Below are positions 11,246 to 23,668 of a stretch of DNA of 64,000 bases, in pieces (positions within the stretch are counted from its first letter, which is position 1; each line of letters starts with the position of its first letter). Source of the stretch: Magnolia sinica (lineage: Eukaryota; Streptophyta; Magnoliopsida; Magnoliales; Magnoliaceae); the NCBI RefSeq assembly GCF_029962835.1, contig NC_080583.1, positions 248,001-312,000 of the forward strand. The letters run 5' to 3'. The position numbers and the translations under genes were made by a program. The notes beneath the pieces were generated by a model that was given only the letters and a program-made list of their open reading frames with translations, was not told the origin of the DNA and searched no databases.

Positions 11246-12185
11246 GTCCCAGATGATGAGAGAAGATCCCTCTCCACCATCAATTGAGAAGAACCTTATT
11301 CGAGAATGCGCTTCGTTTTCAGGCCACTTGCATGCAATGCAACGAGGAGTAACGATCCTTTCTCTTTTTCATTTATTACATATGCCTTTGCCTTTACCAT
11401 TTTTCTCTCTCTTTTCTCAACTGAAAAACGGCCTCTCTCTCCTCCCCCGCCCTTTTTCTCCATACTCCAAGGGGAGGAGAGAGAGAGAGAAATTCAAGGG
11501 CTGATAGATGTGCATGCACTCTTTGTCCGGATTAGGTATGCGCACTGCGCTCTTGTCCGGGCCACCACACGTTCCGCCCCAGGATTGTTGGCCTCTTGCC
11601 TACAGGATATAGATGCTCTTCTCCTCAGGCCTTGGTTATTCTCAAGTGGAACATTGGCTTACAGATCCATGCCATTCATCTAATGTTTCTTTCTTTGGAT
11701 ACAACATAACTCAATATCTCCCTGACTGATGAATCCTAGCCACTCTTTTTTTACTATTTCCTTGCAAATAGACGGTTCAGAATTAATATACCAACAAATC
11801 CACTCTTTCTCGCAACTTGGATGCTTGCATCTTTTAATCTGGGATACTTTATAAGCATAATCTATCCACAAAACCAGCCGTCAAATCAACGGTCTAGATC
11901 ATGGATTTGCACCCCACGTGTACAGACATATCCCTGATTGACAGAGCATCGCACAATTCTTCCATTTCCAAATGGACCGAAATGATTCGGCGGAGTTGCT
12001 TTCACCCCACCACCGTGGTCCTACCGGAGCCGAACTTCCGGCAACACCAGATATAAGAAGCTCGTGTAACAAAAATATCTTTGCGGCCCCATTTTGTGTC
12101 TGTTTGAGATCACCTCCATTTATTTTCGGTGCACCAAGTCATGTCAGGACACATAAGCCAAAAAAAATTTCAGCCACATTCAAAA
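11117..12185. promoter_or_regulatory. Upstream region of the nucleotidase gene with (GA)n tract
   Basis: A (GA/CT)n microsatellite occupies 11207-11242, so on the gene's strand a CT tract lies about 90-125 bp upstream of the proposed ATG, like the pyrimidine-rich 5' leaders common in plants. A second GA tract is at 11473-11491. A 236-aa plus-strand reading frame across this region is low-complexity antisense and is not called. No clear TATA box could be assigned. Confidence 0.4.
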
Positions 12186-12189
12186 CACA

Positions 12190-12620
12190 GGTGGGCCCCC
12201 TATTATATATTTATTTTATCCATGCTGTCTATCTATTTTTTCAAATCATTTTAAGCATGTCCAAAAATAAGACAAATTCAAATATCAAGTGGACCACACC
12301 ACAGGAAAATAGTGGTGATTGAACACTCACCATTAAAAACATCTTAGAGTCCACTAATATTTACTTGCCATCCAACCCGGTGATTAGGTCACACGGGCCT
12401 TAACTAAGGGAAAACACAAATATCGGCTTCATTCAAAACTTTTATGGCCCCAAAAAGTTTTTAACGGTGAGCATTCAATCACCACCATTTCCTTATGGTG
12501 CAGTCCACATGAGAATTGGATCCTACTCATTTTTTGAGATAATGGTCTAAAATGATTGAGAAAAAAATGGATGAACTGAATGGATAAAGTGAGTACATCA
12601 TAGTAGGGGCCACATAGTAC
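12190..12620. repeat. Foldback repeat upstream of the nucleotidase gene
   Basis: Opens 'CAGGTGGGCCCCCTATTATA' and closes 'ACATCATAGTAGGGGCCACA'. The inner arms 'GTGGACCACACCACAGGAAA' and 'TTCCTTATGGTGCAGTCCAC' pair. Confidence 0.6.
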
Positions 12621-12672
12621 CATGATCTCCACTGTTTCGTGAGGCATGTCCATTTGATGGATGGGATGTAAC

Positions 12673-12773
12673 TAGGGCTGTCAACGGGCGGGCCTAGGAA
12701 GTTATCACACTGAATCTTGAATTGTATTTTAGATTATTTTTTTAAGCCCGAACCTGGCTCATTGACACTCCTG
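12673..12773. mobile_element. Small hAT-like MITE (101 bp)
   Basis: Begins TAGGGCTGTCAACGGGC and ends 'GGCTCATTGACACTCCTG'. Flanks GATGTAAC and GATGTCAG match at 6 of 8 positions, consistent with an aged 8-bp target duplication. Related to the 'TAGGGCTGTCAA' elements near 51649 and 55444. Confidence 0.5.
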
Positions 12774-12889
12774 GATGTCAGACAGACATCACGGTGGCAT
12801 CCCATAGATGCTGGAATACAACTAGGGTGATTAGCAAATTGCCATATTACAACAACATGTGTCCTCTCATCTCAACGTGGACACCCAAG

Positions 12890-13030
12890 ATTCCCATGAG
12901 GCTCCCCCACGATGTATATGTGACATATAACATACTTATTCAAACTCAAGTGGGCCACAACTTAGGCAAGCATGGGATAGAAAGGTCCACCCTTGAAATC
13001 TTCCAAGGGTTGAATGTGATGTTTATATAA
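12890..13030. repeat. Foldback repeat, left-arm fragment
   Basis: Contains 'CCCCCACGATGTATATGTGA', 'CAAGTGGGCCACAAC' and 'GAAAGGTCCACCCTTGAAA'. These match the left arm of the family only. The right arm is absent. Confidence 0.4.
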
Positions 13031-13264
13031 CATATAACCCATTGAAATGATGTTTGAATTTAGGTTGGGTTTTCATTTAAAAAATGTCACTTCAATGTTA
13101 ATTCAGGCTCGATTGAGTTTACACAGTGATCCATAACTCAAGTGCTAAATTGGGTGAAGATAACCTCTTTTCAATATAAGGTCTTGGTATCTATTCTCAA
13201 GTGGGGTGTGGCTAATAGTGGAGTGAGTCTTAGAGTTGCATTTTAGTGGTTTTTGAAAAGTTTA

Positions 13265-13867
13265 GGAGGTGTTTGGCGCATGGCATTGGGAAGGATTATG
13301 TGGGATGGGATTCAAAAAACATAATTATTACAAATGGCAGGGATTGTCCCTCTTACCATGGGATAAGCTTAATTCCATCTCTCATTTGTAATACGGTGGT
13401 GGTGCATTGAATGGATATACCCACAATCATTTGAAACTACTGAGACTAACACATTTGTGTTACATGTAAACCGTTTATTTGTTTTGTAACCTTCTTTTAT
13501 GGCATGGGCCTAAAAATAACAGGTCCAAAACTTATGTGGCCCCAAAGAAGTTTTCAATGGTAGGTATTCAATCCCCGCTGCTTTCTATAGTGGGGTCCAC
13601 TTGAGCTTTAGATATACCTGATTTTTTGGCCCATGCTCTAAAATAATCTCGAAAAATGGGTGGATGATGTGGATATAGCCCATACATCATGGTGGGACCT
13701 ACACAACTTGCTAACATTGAGTGGAATTGGCACGGGACATAATGCATTTCCATCTAATCTAATTCCAAGCTTTTTCCATTCTTCCCAAACAGGGAGTGGA
13801 ATAAGCACGCACCAAATGAAATTCCATCCCACCTAATCCCATATTATACCATGCACCAAACGCCCCC
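13265..13867. mobile_element. PIF/Harbinger-like MITE (603 bp) with TTA duplication
   Basis: Starts GGAGGTGTTTGGCGCATGG and ends CCATGCACCAAACGCCCCC, an inverted pair. Both flanks are TTA (13262-13264 and 13868-13870), the 3-bp site typical of this superfamily. The subterminal DNA repeats 'GGGATGGGATT' and its complement. About 13495-13705 inside it is the right half of a foldback repeat ('CATACATCATGGTGGGACC'). Confidence 0.7.
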
Positions 13868-14317
13868 TTAGGGATTAAAGAGGGCTATAAGGGTTAGGAT
13901 TAACCGTTGGAATGGGTGTGCTATGTGGCACAATGTGAATCATTGGATCGGGTTGCAAGAGGTATAATTTTGGATAAAAGTATAAAGGGAGGTGTCATTT
14001 CACCCCAAGCAAGCTTCCCAAAGCAGGGTTTGCTTCCTCTCCGGCTCACCTAATCCCTAATGAAATATTGCAAGAATCCACAGCGTGGGCATCGCATCCT
14101 GAGTTGATGCGTCGCCTGCTACATGGATGGGCCCCCTTTTCTGCAAGGGGTCTTGGTGGGGTATTAGTCTCCTTCGGTCCACTCATTTTTATTTTATCAT
14201 GGTCCCAAAGGCTATATAGGCTTGAGCTTGACACAGGCTTGGACGTGGGCTTGGGTTTTGGCTTAGTTCCAGGGTCTCATTATGGGCAGATCAGTTTGTC
14301 AGCCCTAGGTGGGTTGT

Positions 14318-14735
14318 GTACAGGCCCCACCATGATGTATGCATTTTATGCGCGTCTTCCATCGAATATTTCAAATCATTTCCGGGCATGAGCCCAAATT
14401 GAGGCAAATCAAAATCTCAGGTGGACCACACCATAGGAAACATTGGTGATTGAATGCCCACAATTAAAATCTTTTTAGGGGCTACAAAAGTTTTGCATCA
14501 AGTTGATATTTGTGTTTTCCCTTCATCAAGGTCTATGTGACCAAATCAACAGGTTGGATGGCGACTAAATATTACATTGGGGCCTATGAAGCATTGAATG
14601 GTTGGCATTTAAACACCACTTCCCTATGGTGTGGTCCACCTTAGCTTTGGATCTACCTCATTTTTGGCCTCATGGCCTAAAGTGATATGGAAATATAGAT
14701 GGCAAGGTGGATAAAACACAAACATCATGGTGGGG
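14318..14735. repeat. Foldback repeat, well preserved
   Basis: Arms 'GGCCCCACCATGATGTATGC' and 'AAACATCATGGTGGGGCCAC' are nearly perfect complements, as are 'GTGGACCACACCATAGGAAA' and 'TTCCCTATGGTGTGGTCCAC'. It is one of the better copies for judging arm identity. Confidence 0.65.
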
Positions 14736-14811
14736 CCACAGAGCTTTTTCTAACATCACAAAATAAATACGGGATATGGCGTGCCACTATACACCCTCAT
14801 TTTTGACAGGG

Positions 14812-14985
14812 TCCATCTTGATGTGTATGTAAAATCCACTTTGACCAATTGATGTATAATCCCACATAAGGCATATAGCCAAAAAATAGGTTAACTGTGA
14901 TTCAAATGAGCTACACCAATGAAAAAGGTTGAGAGAGAGACATCCACTATTGATTTCCTATATGGTCCATGATGATTATGTGAAA
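14812..14985. repeat. Short foldback-related fragment
   Basis: Contains 'GGGTCCATCTTGATGTGTAT' followed by 'TGTAAAATCCACTTTGACCA'. A second 'GGTCCATGATGATTATGTGA' is at about 14964. It looks like two partial left arms in the same direction rather than an inverted pair. Confidence 0.35.
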
Positions 14986-15089
14986 TCCACTTGAACCATT
15001 AAATGTCATATAAAAACTTAGTCTCGTGTCTCAAAAATCAGGAACATTTGTAATTCAGGTGGGCCACGCTGAGGGAAACAAATTGGAGA

Positions 15090-18000
15090 GTGGACGCAGA
15101 TTGCGTCCTACCCCGCCCATCTCCAGCTGGGAACCCGCAGGAGCTTTTAGTGGCCACCGTGATGTATGGGTCTGTAACGCCCTAAAAATCGGGGGTCGAG
15201 TAAAAGTCCAACTGCCGAGTTCCAACGCATCACTTATGCAACATATTTAATGATGATTAAATGTTGTTTGTATTAGTGCATAAAACATGAATGAGATTAA
15301 GTCAAATCAGCAAAATATAATCCAGGGACAGTTGTAATACGCCAGCGGAAGACTGAAACGAATATGTATAACTTAATAAACCAGTTTAGGTCCCCAAAGT
15401 ATGTATGCATTGCCAGGTCAATAATTACATGTATTGTTTCAAAATACAAAATGTCAAAAATGTAATAATTCAATACAAATATAACCCTAAAGCCCCGCCG
15501 ATCAGAGCGGTCTATATAAACCCGCCTGGATACTGCATATATGAGAATGCCTCCTCATCGTCCTCAAAGTCCAGTTCCGCCTCGCAGGCTACGCCATTAT
15601 CTGAACCTATAATAGGGTTTGGTTGGTGTTTAAGATACCGTCCCGTAACGTGGGAGTGAGTGATCAACTCAATTGAACAATAAAGCATAGGTTAATATAT
15701 TATCAATTCAATCAAGCAGTAATGATAAAACAATATAATCGAACATCTCTAGATACTTTGATTAATGCAGGAATGGTATGAATAAATGATGTATGCCCTC
15801 GCCTGCACTCCCTCAGCGATCTTCATCTAACGGTCGCGCATGTCAGTCACTTCCTCGTGCTCTCTACACATCGCCAAACGGCACATGCAATGTGGTGTAT
15901 GAATATGATTATTGAGTTCTTATTAGTGCTTTTCATACAACAGGATTGGGAAGCTAAGGTACCTCCCTTATATCAATTCTCAAACAATGATCCATTCTAG
16001 GGTTGTCAATCCTAGTAAATCACATACTGTAACATCATTGATTTTCACTGTTTTGGATTTTCAAAAATTCATCAATTTTTATTTTTATTTTTATTTTATT
16101 TAATTAACCTAAATATTACTAAATGACCATTAACACTCAATGTCAGTTTATACAGGGTGTCCCAGTGAAGAACCGCACAAGTCCGGTTAATCATGTAACG
16201 TCACGTCCAACCAGAACAGTGTACTGAGGCATCCTCGTAGGATTTGCCGCAGGACCGTTCGTTTAAACTACTCATGGTTTGGTGCCATAACTAAATTAAG
16301 TTAGGATTGGCTCATTAGAGTAGACCAGTCGGGTTGTGATTGAGACAAGTGCGCGCCGTCAAGCCAAATGGCCATTTACACTTGGCGGCAGCCCGTGCGG
16401 GCTATACCGCGACATGAGAAGGTCAGAAAATTATAAAAATTGAGGGGTGCATAGATCTCACTGGGCTTGGGGACCATCGCAGACCACGGACCCAGTGGAC
16501 ACCCAGAAGTATAATCTGGCACTTGCCAGATGCGCCCCATCAATGCCAAAATTAGAATCTGGCACGTGTAAATAAAAACTAAAATGTAAGACATTTCGGC
16601 CATTAGATTTCTTCATAATTTACGATGAGGGTCTAATGTATTTTTCTACACCTACCCACAAAATCTGGGTTCGGATCGTGGCACGGTGACCGTTGATTGC
16701 AAATCAGACCCGTGTGACCAAACCCCATATCCGATCATCCCCAAATTTTGCATGGCCCTTCATCGGGCCATGAAGCACCTATCCTATAAGTTTCATGGCC
16801 AGAGGACCACCAGAACTACCTTAGTTATCTAAACAAGCTCTAGACCGCTCGTTGGTGGACCACTAGTTCCAAAACTATAGAATAATGTCCGTCTCATTGG
16901 GCTTGACGTCCATTGCGGGAATCGGACCTGGGTACTGCCCAGAACCGGTCAACTTGAGCCAAAGGACGAGTGCATGAGAAGTGCAAATACCCTAAAGGAA
17001 AGAGTTAGAACTTAAGTGAATTGAGTCGTCCATTCTTATGCAAAGTTGAGGATTTCGGACCGTCGGTTTGCGACCAAACTTTACCCATGGAGTAAGGATA
17101 TTTCCCTTCTCATATCCGTATAGCCGTGGCCTTGATCAACTATCGGTGACCATTGAACAGACTTCTTATCATATCTGTCGATCGGCGCATCCAAATGGCG
17201 GGCCGATCATTTTCATACGTAGATCATCATTAGGGCTAGCTATCCTACGGTGTATATTGACTTGTACACCCCATAGTGGGCCCTAGAGGCTAGAAAGACC
17301 CTCTCATAGGTCTAGTATAGTGAAAACCCATCCCTTAGGGCCACTTACACCAAACCTGAGACTATATAAAGGCCTCATTTGGGGCACCCCTCTCCCCATA
17401 CGAATTTGCCCTAGAGAAAGGAAAGAGAGAAGAGAGAAAAGAGAGAAAGGAAGAAGAGAAAGAGGAGAAAGGAGGAGAAAGAGAGAGGAAGAAGAAAGGA
17501 AAAGAGTATGTGGTAGGAGGTGGGGCCCAAGGAAGCTCAAACTTGCAAACTCTCTACCCGTTCTCCAAGGAAACCTCCACCAAACCCACCCATGCCAAGA
17601 AGATGAGGTAATAATGGTATATTTCCCTTCAATAGAGCAACTTAGTGTAGATTTATAGGCATTAATGTTGTCTTCTTGATTTTGATTTAGGAAATGGTGG
17701 TTTTACCCAAATCCCCAAACCCTAAGATCTCAAAGAATGAAAATCTCCTCTTAAGGCGCGGACTATTACTCTTAGGCGACCTAGCACCAATTTTAATATG
17801 AGATTAATGATTTTGATTGCTTGGATGTTATTTTTGAAAGCCTAGAAAATTCTAAGAATTGTATGTTGGTTGAAATGGTATGGATTTATATGTTTGACTC
17901 TCTCTCTTATGATGTTGTTTATGTTTCTCACACGATTCGATGTATGGATGATCATATGCTCATGCCATGTTGATTTTTATACGTTGTTGCTTCATATTTC

Positions 18001-19830
18001 GTATGATTTCATTACTCTTGTGTATATGATTTCTCAACATGGAGGAAGTGTTAACTTCCTCAATAACCCGCACCACACACATACACTTTATTTATAATAT
18101 TAATGATTTTGCTTGTAGGAAAATTTGACTTGTATGTTGAGCAATATGAGATCAAGGTGTTGAATATGTTTGATGTTACCTTGGTAGTTGGCATGTTATA
18201 AGTCACTATTCCTACCCTTGGGTTGGTCAGGAACATGAGGAGAGCGAAGGTGGTTCTGTTGGTAGGACCACCTTGAGGCTAAACCCATGGTTGGACGAGT
18301 ACGTGTGGGCGGCAGTAGTTAGGCTACATGGGTTGCTTGTACCCGATGTCGTTCCGCCGCATACTTGCCTAAGCTCGTGCGGTTCAATCCACTAGCTGAC
18401 CTACCTAGTTTGTTAACCTTGTTTGCTCACACATGTATGGAAACTGGAACGGCGATTGAGTACGTGGAGTAGCAGGATCGAATCCCATGAAGAATCTCCA
18501 ACTCTCACTCTCACTTTCTCTCTTTTCCTTTTTCTTTTCTCTTCTCTCTCTCCTAGGGTTTCTCAAATTTGTATGAGGTGAGAGAGAGAGAGGGTTTAAG
18601 GTCCTTATATAGGCCCAGGTTTGATGGGAATGGCCTCAGGGCTAAGGTATACTTAGGTTATATCCAAATACGGACTGTTTCGGTCCAACGGAGCACTTCT
18701 GGTGGCTCATTTTCCACGTGTGGTCGGACTTAAGCTCTTTGACCATGGATCTAGGTCAGGCTGAGTTTTCGTTCCGATCAGATTTACAAATCGACCGTGG
18801 CGGACCAGTTTCAGTTCAACGGTCACGGTCACTCGATTAGGGTCACAAGTACATCGACATGTGTGGGACATTTCTCCTGATCCGAGAGTGTATTTGGTTC
18901 AGATTCTGACGGTCTGAATCCTTATATTTGATCCGCAAGCGACACGACTCAGATTACTTAAATTCGGATTTTATTTCTAAATATTTTCACGTTTCTCACA
19001 CACTTTGCTCCAAGCTCAAGTTGTGCATTTCTAGACACAATTAGGACTTGATTTCCGAGGGAGTTGTCAAGTCCAGTAATGCGGTCATAACTGTATAGTT
19101 TTGCGGTTATCGGACTTTCGACGTGCGGTCCAGGTCTGATACAAAGTTTCAAGATGCTCCCGAAAGCAACTGGATTTTGAGATGAATTCTAGATTTTAGG
19201 ATAATATAGCGTCAATGATACTGCACGGTTTGGGTCTTGCAGATCATATTTAAAGTGATTAGTTCTAATTTCATAAGCACTCTAGTTTAATACTTGCTAA
19301 CATTAACCTAATTTCTAAAGGTTTTGGTCCTGGGTGATTTCTGCCTAAGGTGATACTCGGGTCCTTGTACGGATTTTTTCGAGACGTTACGGGGTCTTAT
19401 CCACACCGTCCATCCATTTTTTTCGTATCACTTTAAGGTATAAGCCCAAAAATGAGGCGGATTCAAGGCTCAAGTGGACCATCGAATGGGGATTAAACTC
19501 TTACCGTTGAAAACTTCTTGGGGCTACAAAAGTTTTGGATGGAGCTAATATTTGTGTTTTCTCTTCATCCAGGTCTAAGTAACTTTATGAATAGGTTGGA
19601 TGGCAAATAAATATCGCAGTGGGCCCTAGAAAAGTTTCAATGGTGAGAATCATTATCATCACTGCTTCCCTGTGGTGTGGTCCATTGAGCCTTAGATCTA
19701 CCTCATTTTTGGACTTATACCCTAAAATGATACGGAAAAAAAAAAGAGGATAGATGGTGTGGATAAGACCCATACATCACGGTGGCCACTCAAAACTCTG
19801 GCCCATTCCCAGTTAGAGACGGGCGGGGTA
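15090..19830. repeat. Foldback repeat split by a 4.2-kb insertion
   Basis: The left arm runs 15090-15172 ('TGCGTCCTACCCCGCCCATC', 'GTGGCCACCGTGATGTATGG'). It resumes at 19392 ('GGGTCTTATCCACACCGTCC') and closes at about 19830 with 'ACATCACGGTGGCCACTC' and 'GGGCGGGGTAGGACCCAATC'. Removing the insertion and one GGGTC restores a continuous copy, which dates the LTR insertion as later than the repeat. Confidence 0.7.
15173..19391 (+). mobile_element. Probable solo LTR of a gypsy-type element (4.2 kb)
   Basis: Starts TGTAACGCCCT and ends GAGACGTTACG, with a perfect 5-bp target duplication GGGTC (15168-15172 and 19392-19396). There is no reverse transcriptase, integrase or second LTR, so it is a solo LTR or a non-coding LTR-only element. 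A 'CTATATAAAGG' TATA-like box at about 17362 precedes a strongly purine-rich leader (17410-17510), as expected at a U3/R boundary, which also sets the plus orientation. 'TGTAAC(A/G)CCC' starts and long LTRs are known from Tekay/Del-type chromoviruses; that assignment is inference. The 112-aa purine-tract ORF inside is not a gene. Confidence 0.65.
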
Positions 19831-19854
19831 GGACCCAATCCACGTCCTTGGAGG

Positions 19855-20005
19855 GTGGGCACCACCCCATATACTTTTCTAATTGTTTGGTCCACCTGAA
19901 TTACGAATGGTGGTGGTTTTTGAGCCCTATGCCTAAAATTGGGTCACACAGCTAGTGGTCAGGTGGATTTCAAAAACACATCATTGTGGGGCCCACATAG
20001 TTTAT
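19855..20005. repeat. Small foldback-related fragment
   Basis: Reads 'GGGCACCACCCCATATAC' ... 'ACATCATTGTGGGGCCCACA', with 'TGGTCCACCTGAATTACGAA' near the middle. It is about a third of the normal length, so probably an internal deletion form. Confidence 0.4.
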
Positions 20006-21570
20006 ATCGAACATGCAATTCACTTCAAGAGTCATGGTTATCAGGTTTTCACTTTGAGAAGGGCAAATAAGAAATTTCACCTCTTATTTGTACTGTCAGA
20101 GGATTTTTATTATTATTATTATTATTATTATTTTTTTAAGTAAAACATTCTATGTCAAAGCATCTTCCGGTACTATGTATTATTAGGAGGCGCTACACAT
20201 CACGGTAGGCTCACAGAGTTACACGCAATTCACCGGGGTCATGGTTATGATCAGTTATGCACTAGCACAAGTGTAAACTAGACTTTTCACCACCTATCCG
20301 TGCTGTCAAAGGAATATTTTGGTAAATACTCAATGTCAAAGCATTTTCTTATAATTTTAAGTATTAATAAGAATTTATGGGTAAAAACTCTTTTCATGTT
20401 CTTGTATCATGGTTTAATCGTCTTTAATGGCTAACTGCAAAAACCTTTCCTTCTACAATGCGCAGAACTTTAAAATGATCTAGCATTGGAGACTAAGTGT
20501 ATGGGGACCTTTCTACCTGGGGCACATAAAAATTGGATGGACAAGATTGCTCATAGAAGATAGGTTTAATAACAGATATTTATGAGGATCCACAGCTGTG
20601 ATTTTTGCACATTGGCTGAAGAAGGGCTGACTAAAGTCATTGGCTTGATGGACAATCCATATAATATGGATGCCACTGACTATAAATACAACTAGGCATA
20701 CATGAAGATTTCCATGCACTTAGCCCGCTATATTTCATAGAGTTCCAGATCTCCAGAGAAAATCATTAGAGTCTTTTTCATTTTAATTTATCATTAAATG
20801 TCCATTAACTAACTATATGGGGCTCAAACATCCAATATTTACAGCATCAAAGTTATTTCGCGAATGCAGATTATTTCAGAGTCATACAAGATACTTACCA
20901 CCTATCATATGACTTTTTAACTCCACGGCTTTTTTAGTCCTTCCACTATGTCAGATTGATGATAGTAGGATTAGAGATGTGTAACTCTAACATTTTTAGA
21001 TAGAGAGGATCAAAATAGTTATCACCCATGATATATGGCTTCCTAACACCACTAATATTTTTTATTTTTTATTTTTTAAAAACTTTTTGTCAATATCCAT
21101 TTTACATGAAGATTAAAACGTATGATAAACCCATGTACACTCAATCTAATACAAGCCATCATAGGTGCCAAATGGCACAGGAGCAAGAAATCCAAGCAGT
21201 CCATCACATGGGTTTGCCCAAATCTGGTTTTTTTCTTCCGTCCAATTCCTTCTCTAGATTGTGGCACTATATGTTGATCTGAGTGTCCCCATTTTCGTCA
21301 CACAATATTTAGATCCATTGGAGGACATGATGGACGGCATGTATGTTATGTTCATATGCCACGCTTGCACGAGTGGTGGCATTTAGATAAGATGCCTCGT
21401 ACACACGTGTGGGCTTAGCCAAGCTCATGGAAATCCATGCATGATACGCTCGGGCAGTTTGTACGATTGGGTTCCAATGGTTGGTGATCCATACCATTGT
21501 TACATTGAATGGACCATGATTGGGAGATGGGCCTTTGTGCATTGAATGTGGGGGCGTGGCTGGCGTGGAT
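20006..21570. other. Intergenic stretch without recognised gene
   Basis: AT-rich. A (TAT)n microsatellite lies at 20107-20131. Short partly matching segments at 20020-20140 and 20220-20330 ('TCATGGTTAT', 'TGTCAAAG') suggest an old local duplication. No exon-like or transposase-like reading was found. Confidence 0.4.
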
Positions 21571-21574
21571 CCCT

Positions 21575-22025
21575 GACTGTGGGGCCACCGAAATGTTAAT
21601 CTGCCATCCAACTTGTTGATAAGGTTACAAAGACTCGGATGAAGGGACTACATGAATATCAGGTTGATCCAAACTTTTTGTGGCCCACAAGAAGTTTCTA
21701 ATGGTCATTCAACACTGTTGATAAGGTCACAAAGATGTGGACGAAGGGACCACACAAATATCAGATTGATCCAAAACTTTTGTGTCCCATAAGAAAATTT
21801 TAAGGGTCATTCACCACTGTTTCCTGTGGTGTGGCCCACCTGATATTTGAATCTGCTTCATTTTAGGGATCATGCTATAAAATGAGCTATAAAAATGGAT
21901 GGTCCACCTGATATTTGGATTCGTTTCATTTTAGGGATCATGGTATAAAATGAGCTGTAAAAACAGATGGACAGCATGGATGTAAGGTACATATATCATG
22001 GTGAGCCCCACAGTCAGAGATATAC
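21575..22025. repeat. Foldback repeat with two internal direct duplications
   Basis: Opens 'ACTGTGGGGCCACCGAAATG' and closes 'ATATCATGGTGAGCCCCACA'. A segment of about 100 bp around 'CAAAGACTCGGATGAAGGGA' is repeated at about 21735 ('CAAAGATGTGGACGAAGGGA'). A second, about 70 bp, around 'CACCTGATATTTGAATCTGC' is repeated at about 21904. Confidence 0.55.
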
Positions 22026-22356
22026 CCACCTCGACCAACCCAAAAGGCTTTTGGAATATGGCCCATGAACTGTGGGGCCCAACAAACCAAAGATATGGAT
22101 GACTGGTCCATGGCTCCGTCTGTAGAAGCTTAAAAACCGAGGACATTATTAAATGATTCTTCTTTAAATAGATGCCTTATCCGCAAGTATTCCTGATTTT
22201 GAGCAGAGACTACCTTTTGGTGTGATTCTCCACTCGCCCGCAGCCGTCACCTCTTTTTATACTTTTAAGACCCGCCTTTCCACCCCTTACCGTGGAATGA
22301 GAACGTCTCGCACGCAACTACTCATCCGCTGCCAGTTGGTGCAACTAGTTGTCTGT

Positions 22357-22845
22357 GGGGTCCACTGTAGTGCGTGGATGGCATCCAACCTATCCAAAAG
22401 AGTTCCCACCAATGGACTAGGATTCGGTAAGGCCTAGGAACATGAGGCCATCTTGATGTATGTGTCATATGTCCATGCTGTGCATCCATTTTCCAGCTTA
22501 TTTTAAGTTATGGGACACAAAATTTAAATGAAGTGGATGCAATTCTTAAGTGGACCACACCACGTGAAACACTGGTGATTAAATACTTACGGGCCATAAA
22601 AGTATTGAACCAAGCTGATGTTCTTGTTTTCCTCCATTTAAGTTTGTATGACTTTATCAATAGGTTGGATGGCGAATATATATTACAATATGCTGTAAGA
22701 AAGTTTTTATGGAGGACATTCAGTTGCAATTGTTTTCATGGTGTGATCCTTCTAATGTTTGTATCGTGAGCCCGAGAAAGAGCAGGCGAAATGGATGAAC
22801 AGCATGAATATATCATAAATACATCAAGATGGGCCCCACAATCAC
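22357..22845. repeat. Foldback repeat
   Basis: Arms 'GGCCATCTTGATGTATGTGT' (about 22445) and 'ATACATCAAGATGGGCCCCA' (about 22820) pair. 'AAGTGGACCACACCACGTGA' marks the inner left arm. The right-arm partner of that segment is eroded. Confidence 0.55.
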
Positions 22846-23426
22846 AGCCTTACAATAATGTACATGTTTTCCCAACCTCACTGAATCTGCCTTTCCTACT
22901 GAGAAAAGAGAATGCCCTGAAGATCAACCAGATCCAAATATCACATGGGTGCCACCTAGAGATTGACAAATTCCATTTGGTTGTGTGATGGTTAGATTGT
23001 TGGCATTGTTGAATGAAGCCATATGTCTCTATCGTTGTGATGCCAATTGTTGCATTGTAACATTTTGAAATGGCTTTTGATTGCACTAAAACAAAATAGT
23101 TTTGAGCTTTTTACTTGAATGCATCCCAATATATAAAAATATGATGCCTCTTATCTTGGGATTTTAGCCTTAGAATTTGGATCTTTTTCAATAATACAAT
23201 CCTTTCGAATGAGGGAAGCCAAAAGAACTCTTGAATGAAGCATTTTATTCTTTCACTAGACAAATGTTACAATGGTTGTCCACATCTTAACTCAAAAGAG
23301 CTAAATTATCAAGTGATTGAAAATAATAATTTAACTCAGAAGCTTCTATTTAATGGAATGAGACACACAAAATGAGACTAATCAAGTAAATGGGATCATT
23401 GGAAGATAAACAAGAATCAACAGCTA
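22846..23426. other. Intergenic stretch without recognised gene
   Basis: AT-rich DNA between a foldback repeat and the copia element. Nothing coding or repetitive was recognised. Confidence 0.4.
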
Positions 23427-23661
23427 TGAAGAAACAAAGAGAAAAAGAGAGATTGTTGTAGAAATTTTGTATTTCAATGTGTGTATAAACTACACAAAGA
23501 AGGCTTATTTATATGTGAATGAGGTCAAACAATTATAGAAGGACAATAAATACAAAGAATAATATAATGATATGCCAAAGAATATTATTGTAATATTCTG
23601 GCACATGTATGGTAACAAGATCACACAAAGTATAGTAACAAGATCACATAATATTTCAACA
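23427..23661 (-). repeat. 3' LTR of the copia element
   Basis: Matches 27506-27690 over 'TGTTGTAGAAATTTTGTATT' through 'TAACAAGATCACA'. It has an extra short duplication of 'AGTAACAAGATCACA' (about 23610-23650) absent from the other LTR. The outer boundary at 23427 is inferred from the TG start and the partial target duplication; the match itself is clear only from about 23436. Confidence 0.7.
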
Positions 23662-23668
23662 TCCCCCC

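Noticed and set aside
10794-11504. 236-aa plus-strand ORF
   Set aside because: It is antisense to nucleotidase exon 1 and a GA microsatellite, low-complexity Glu/Arg/Lys, with no family features.
17320-17658. 112-aa Arg/Glu-rich ORF
   Set aside because: It is the purine-rich leader of the probable solo LTR.
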